The position numbers were made by a program, and so were the translations under genes. DNA of 8,132 nt, taken from Chitinophagaceae bacterium UBA2793 (GTDB lineage Bacteria > Bacteroidota > Bacteroidia > Chitinophagales > Chitinophagaceae). Where the stretch lies: NCBI GenBank assembly GCA_002352045.1, contig DEHT01000087.1, positions 1,950-10,081 of the forward strand, given 5' to 3'. Shown here piece after piece: positions 6,290-8,132 of this stretch. The notes under the pieces were generated by a model. It made no database searches, was not told where the DNA came from, and was given only the letters and a program-made list of their open reading frames with translations. Within the stretch, counting starts at the first letter, position 1. The number at the start of each line of letters is the position of its first letter.

Positions 6290-6367
6290 ATGAAGTACAA
6301 GGGTGCGACGCCTGTGATGCAGGGCTTTGCATTTAGTTGGGTACAAAAAATAAAAGAATTGTTTTAA
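6290..6367 (+). CDS. possible 25-residue leader reading frame before leuS
   Basis: An ATG at 6290 opens a 25-codon frame (MKYKGATPVMQGFAFSWVQK, then IKELF) whose TAA stop ends 2 bp before the leuS ATG. The close coupling would allow a ribosome finishing it to restart at leuS. It has only one leucine codon (TTG), so it is not a classical leucine attenuator peptide. The DNA in it (about 6295-6330) is richer in G and C than its surroundings, which could equally mean a structured RNA or a dispersed intergenic element. Translation is not demonstrated by anything visible; the frame may be chance. Confidence 0.2.
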   Translation: MKYKGATPVMQGFAFSWVQKIKELF

Positions 6368-6369
6368 AA

Positions 6370-8132
6370 ATGGAATACGATTTTAGAAAAATTGAAGCCG
6401 AATGGCAACAAAAATGGAAAGACACAAAAGCTTATTCAGTAAGTAACCATAGTGGCAAACCAAAATATTATGTGCTGGATATGTTTCCGTACCCGAGCGG
6501 TGCCGGCTTGCATGTGGGCCATCCATTGGGTTATATTGCCAGCGATATTTACAGCCGCTATAAAAGATTAAAAGGTTTTAATGTACTGCACCCAATGGGT
6601 TTCGACAGCTTTGGTTTACCTGCAGAGCAGTATGCAATTGAAACCGGGCAGCATCCGGCAAACACTACTCAAAAAAATATCGAAACTTTTAAAAAGCAGT
6701 TAGATAAAATTGGTTTTTGTTACGATTGGGAAAGAGAAGTTCGCACCAGCGATCCCCAATATTACAAATGGACGCAATGGCTTTTTCTACAACTCTACAA
6801 CAGTTATTTCTGCAATACTTGCCAGGCTGCATTGCCCATAAGCGCTTTAATAAAAAAATACGAAACCAAAGGCAGCAGTAAATTTAGTGCTGCGGAGTGG
6901 AATGCTTTTGATGAAAAAACAAAAAGCGATTGGCTCATGAAACGTCGCCTGGCCTATGTGGCTTATGGCGAAGTAAACTGGTGCGAAGCACTAGGCACTG
7001 TTTTAGCAAACGATGAAGTGGTGAATGGCGTAAGCGAACGTGGTGGCCACCCGGTAGAGAAAAAGAAAATGCGCCAATGGTATTTGCGTATTACTGCTTA
7101 TGCCAATAGATTACTGCAAGGCCTGGAAACCGTGGACTTTAGCGATGCTATGAAAGAAATGCAACGCAACTGGATTGGTCGTTCCGAGGGAGCAGAAATT
7201 GAATTTGAAATCAATAATCAACAATCAAAATTAAAAGTATATACCACCAGGCCCGACACCATTTTTGGTGTGGACTTTATGGTGATGGCTCCCGAGCATG
7301 AATTACTGCATCAAATAACCGGCAATGCCGAAAAAGAAAATGTAGAAAAATATTTAACCTATGTAAAAAGCCGCAGCGACCGGGAAAGAATGAGTGAAGT
7401 AAAACAGGTTACCGGCTGCTTTACCGGTGCCTATGCCATTAACCCTTTTGATGGCAGAAAAATTCCTATTTACATTGCAGAATATGTGTTAGCCGGTTAT
7501 GGTACCGGAGCTATTATGGCGGTGCCTTGCGGCGATCAAAGAGATTTTGATTTTGCCAAACATTTTAAAATTCCCATTACCAATATTATTGGCGAACACT
7601 TTACCGGTGAAGAAGCTAATCCCACCAAAGAAGCCGTTTTACAAAACAGCGGTTTTTTAAACGGCATGTTGATGAAAGATGCCATGGCTGTTGCGGTGAA
7701 TAAAATAGAAGAATTAGGTATTGGCAAAAGAAAAATAAATTATAAAATGCGGGATGCAGGCTTTAGCCGCCAACGCTACTGGGGCGAGCCTTTTCCAATT
7801 GTGTGGAAAGATGGAATAGCCAATCCTCTACCCGAAACCGAACTGCCGCTTGAGCTGCCGCATGTAGATAAATATGGCCCGGGCCCCGATGGTGAAGGAC
7901 CATTGGCAAATATTACAGAATGGATAAATACGCCTGAGGGCAAAAGAGAAACCTCTACCATGCCCGGTTATGCAGGAAGCAGTTGGTATTTTTTACGTTA
8001 CATGGATCCCAAAAACGATGCTACTTTTTGCGATAGAAATGCCAGTGATTATTGGAACCAGGTAGACGTTTATATTGGCGGTACCGAACATGCAGTAGGC
8101 CATTTGCTCTATAGCCGTATGTGGACAAAAGT
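6370..8132 (+). CDS. leuS: leucyl-tRNA synthetase, 5' part (cut by window end)
   Basis: Class I aminoacyl-tRNA synthetase that charges tRNA-Leu with leucine in the cytoplasm. 587 complete codons plus two bases are present, about two thirds of the usual length, with no frameshift or stop. Seen in order: the N-terminal EAEWQQKW; the ATP-binding HIGH-type motif HVGH (48-51) within YPSGAGLHVGHPLGY; HPMGFDSFGLPAE; the CP1 editing domain with the threonine-rich motif TTRPDT (292-297) and GTGAIMAVP (378-386) followed by the conserved aspartates Asp389 and Asp392; SRQRYWGEPFP (466-476) at the return to the catalytic fold; and GSSWYFLRYMDP and YIGGTEHAVGH near the window end. The KMSKS loop and anticodon-binding domain lie beyond the window. 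The zinc-site region reads NWCEALGTVLANDEVV then SERGGHP (222-228), lacking the second cysteine pair of the E. coli enzyme, which I recall as the Bacteroidota form. The start at 6370 fits the family N-terminus. Confidence 0.97.
   Translation, partial: MEYDFRKIEAEWQQKWKDTKAYSVSNHSGKPKYYVLDMFPYPSGAGLHVGHPLGYIASDIYSRYKRLKGFNVLHPMGFDSFGLPAEQYAIETGQHPANTTQKNIETFKKQLDKIGFCYDWEREVRTSDPQYYKWTQWLFLQLYNSYFCNTCQAALPISALIKKYETKGSSKFSAAEWNAFDEKTKSDWLMKRRLAYVAYGEVNWCEALGTVLANDEVVNGVSERGGHPVEKKKMRQWYLRITAYANRLLQGLETVDFSDAMKEMQRNWIGRSEGAEIEFEINNQQSKLKVYTTRPDTIFGVDFMVMAPEHELLHQITGNAEKENVEKYLTYVKSRSDRERMSEVKQVTGCFTGAYAINPFDGRKIPIYIAEYVLAGYGTGAIMAVPCGDQRDFDFAKHFKIPITNIIGEHFTGEEANPTKEAVLQNSGFLNGMLMKDAMAVAVNKIEELGIGKRKINYKMRDAGFSRQRYWGEPFPIVWKDGIANPLPETELPLELPHVDKYGPGPDGEGPLANITEWINTPEGKRETSTMPGYAGSSWYFLRYMDPKNDATFCDRNASDYWNQVDVYIGGTEHAVGHLLYSRMWTK

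Larger units (their letters stand above)
6026..6369. other. divergent control region between ftsX and leuS
   Basis: This 344-bp stretch has no full-length gene. Reading left to right it holds an array of 8-bp repeats beside ftsX (6028-6067), a featureless AT-rich leader (6068-6130), two back-to-back promoter boxes within an inverted repeat (6134-6177), a short TetR-operator-like palindrome (6188-6201), AT-rich sequence, and a more GC-rich segment (6295-6330) inside a 25-codon reading frame that ends just before leuS. Confidence 0.7.

Noticed and set aside
6290..6367. Classical leucine attenuator peptide before leuS
   Set aside because: Only one leucine codon is present and no terminator/antiterminator pair was found before leuS.
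7536..7961. Two - strand frames opposite leuS
   Set aside because: The + strand frame is a full match to leucyl-tRNA synthetase through this stretch; the antisense frames are shadows.
6370..8132. leuS as a broken gene because the KMSKS motif is missing
   Set aside because: The frame is open to the window edge and the missing motif would lie just beyond it.
1..8132. A new defence or secretion system spread over the window
   Set aside because: The genes are of unrelated, mostly housekeeping types on different strands with separate promoters and terminators; nothing ties them into a system.

Overview
The window looks like a piece of a Bacteroidota chromosome, most likely from a Chitinophagaceae-like bacterium. 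Four things point there: AT-rich sequence, start codons without Shine-Dalgarno sequences, several boxes of the form TAnnTTTGC (the Bacteroidota -7 promoter element), and a secreted protein ending in a type IX secretion (T9SS) sorting domain. The genus is an inference from style, not from a marker gene.

Left part (1-2420, + strand): three genes. The first is a METTL21-like class I methyltransferase (84-713). The second is a membrane protein with five hydrophobic segments and a C-terminal OB-fold of the tRNA_anti-like type (806-1702). The third is a small secreted YceI-family protein (1820-2356). Gaps of about 90-120 bp separate them. The membrane-protein gene has its own promoter box with a 12-bp palindrome directly upstream. 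The YceI gene faces the next gene across a perfect 15-bp bidirectional terminator hairpin.

Middle part (2432-6025, - strand): ftsX, a cell division ABC-transporter-like permease, is followed by a large secreted metzincin-type zinc protease with an IPT/TIG domain, a FnIII-like region and a T9SS C-terminal domain. Only 78 bp separate them. Most of the promoter-proximal part of that gap is a 16-bp-stem hairpin that ends at the start codon of the protease. No separate promoter was recognised for the protease, so read-through from ftsX is possible.

Right part (6026-8132): a 344-bp divergent control region, then leuS (leucyl-tRNA synthetase) running off the right edge in an intact frame. The control region is the most structured non-coding stretch. 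It holds two back-to-back promoter boxes that form a 14-bp inverted repeat differing only at the two free positions of the consensus, five tandem 8-bp TGATAATN units just before ftsX, a TetR-operator-like palindrome, and a 25-codon reading frame ending 2 bp before leuS.

The genes are mostly housekeeping or single accessory functions and do not form one pathway. I see no defence system, mobile element, CRISPR array or RNA gene. The points most worth following are the regulatory architecture between ftsX and leuS, the hairpin before the protease, and the OB-fold membrane protein.
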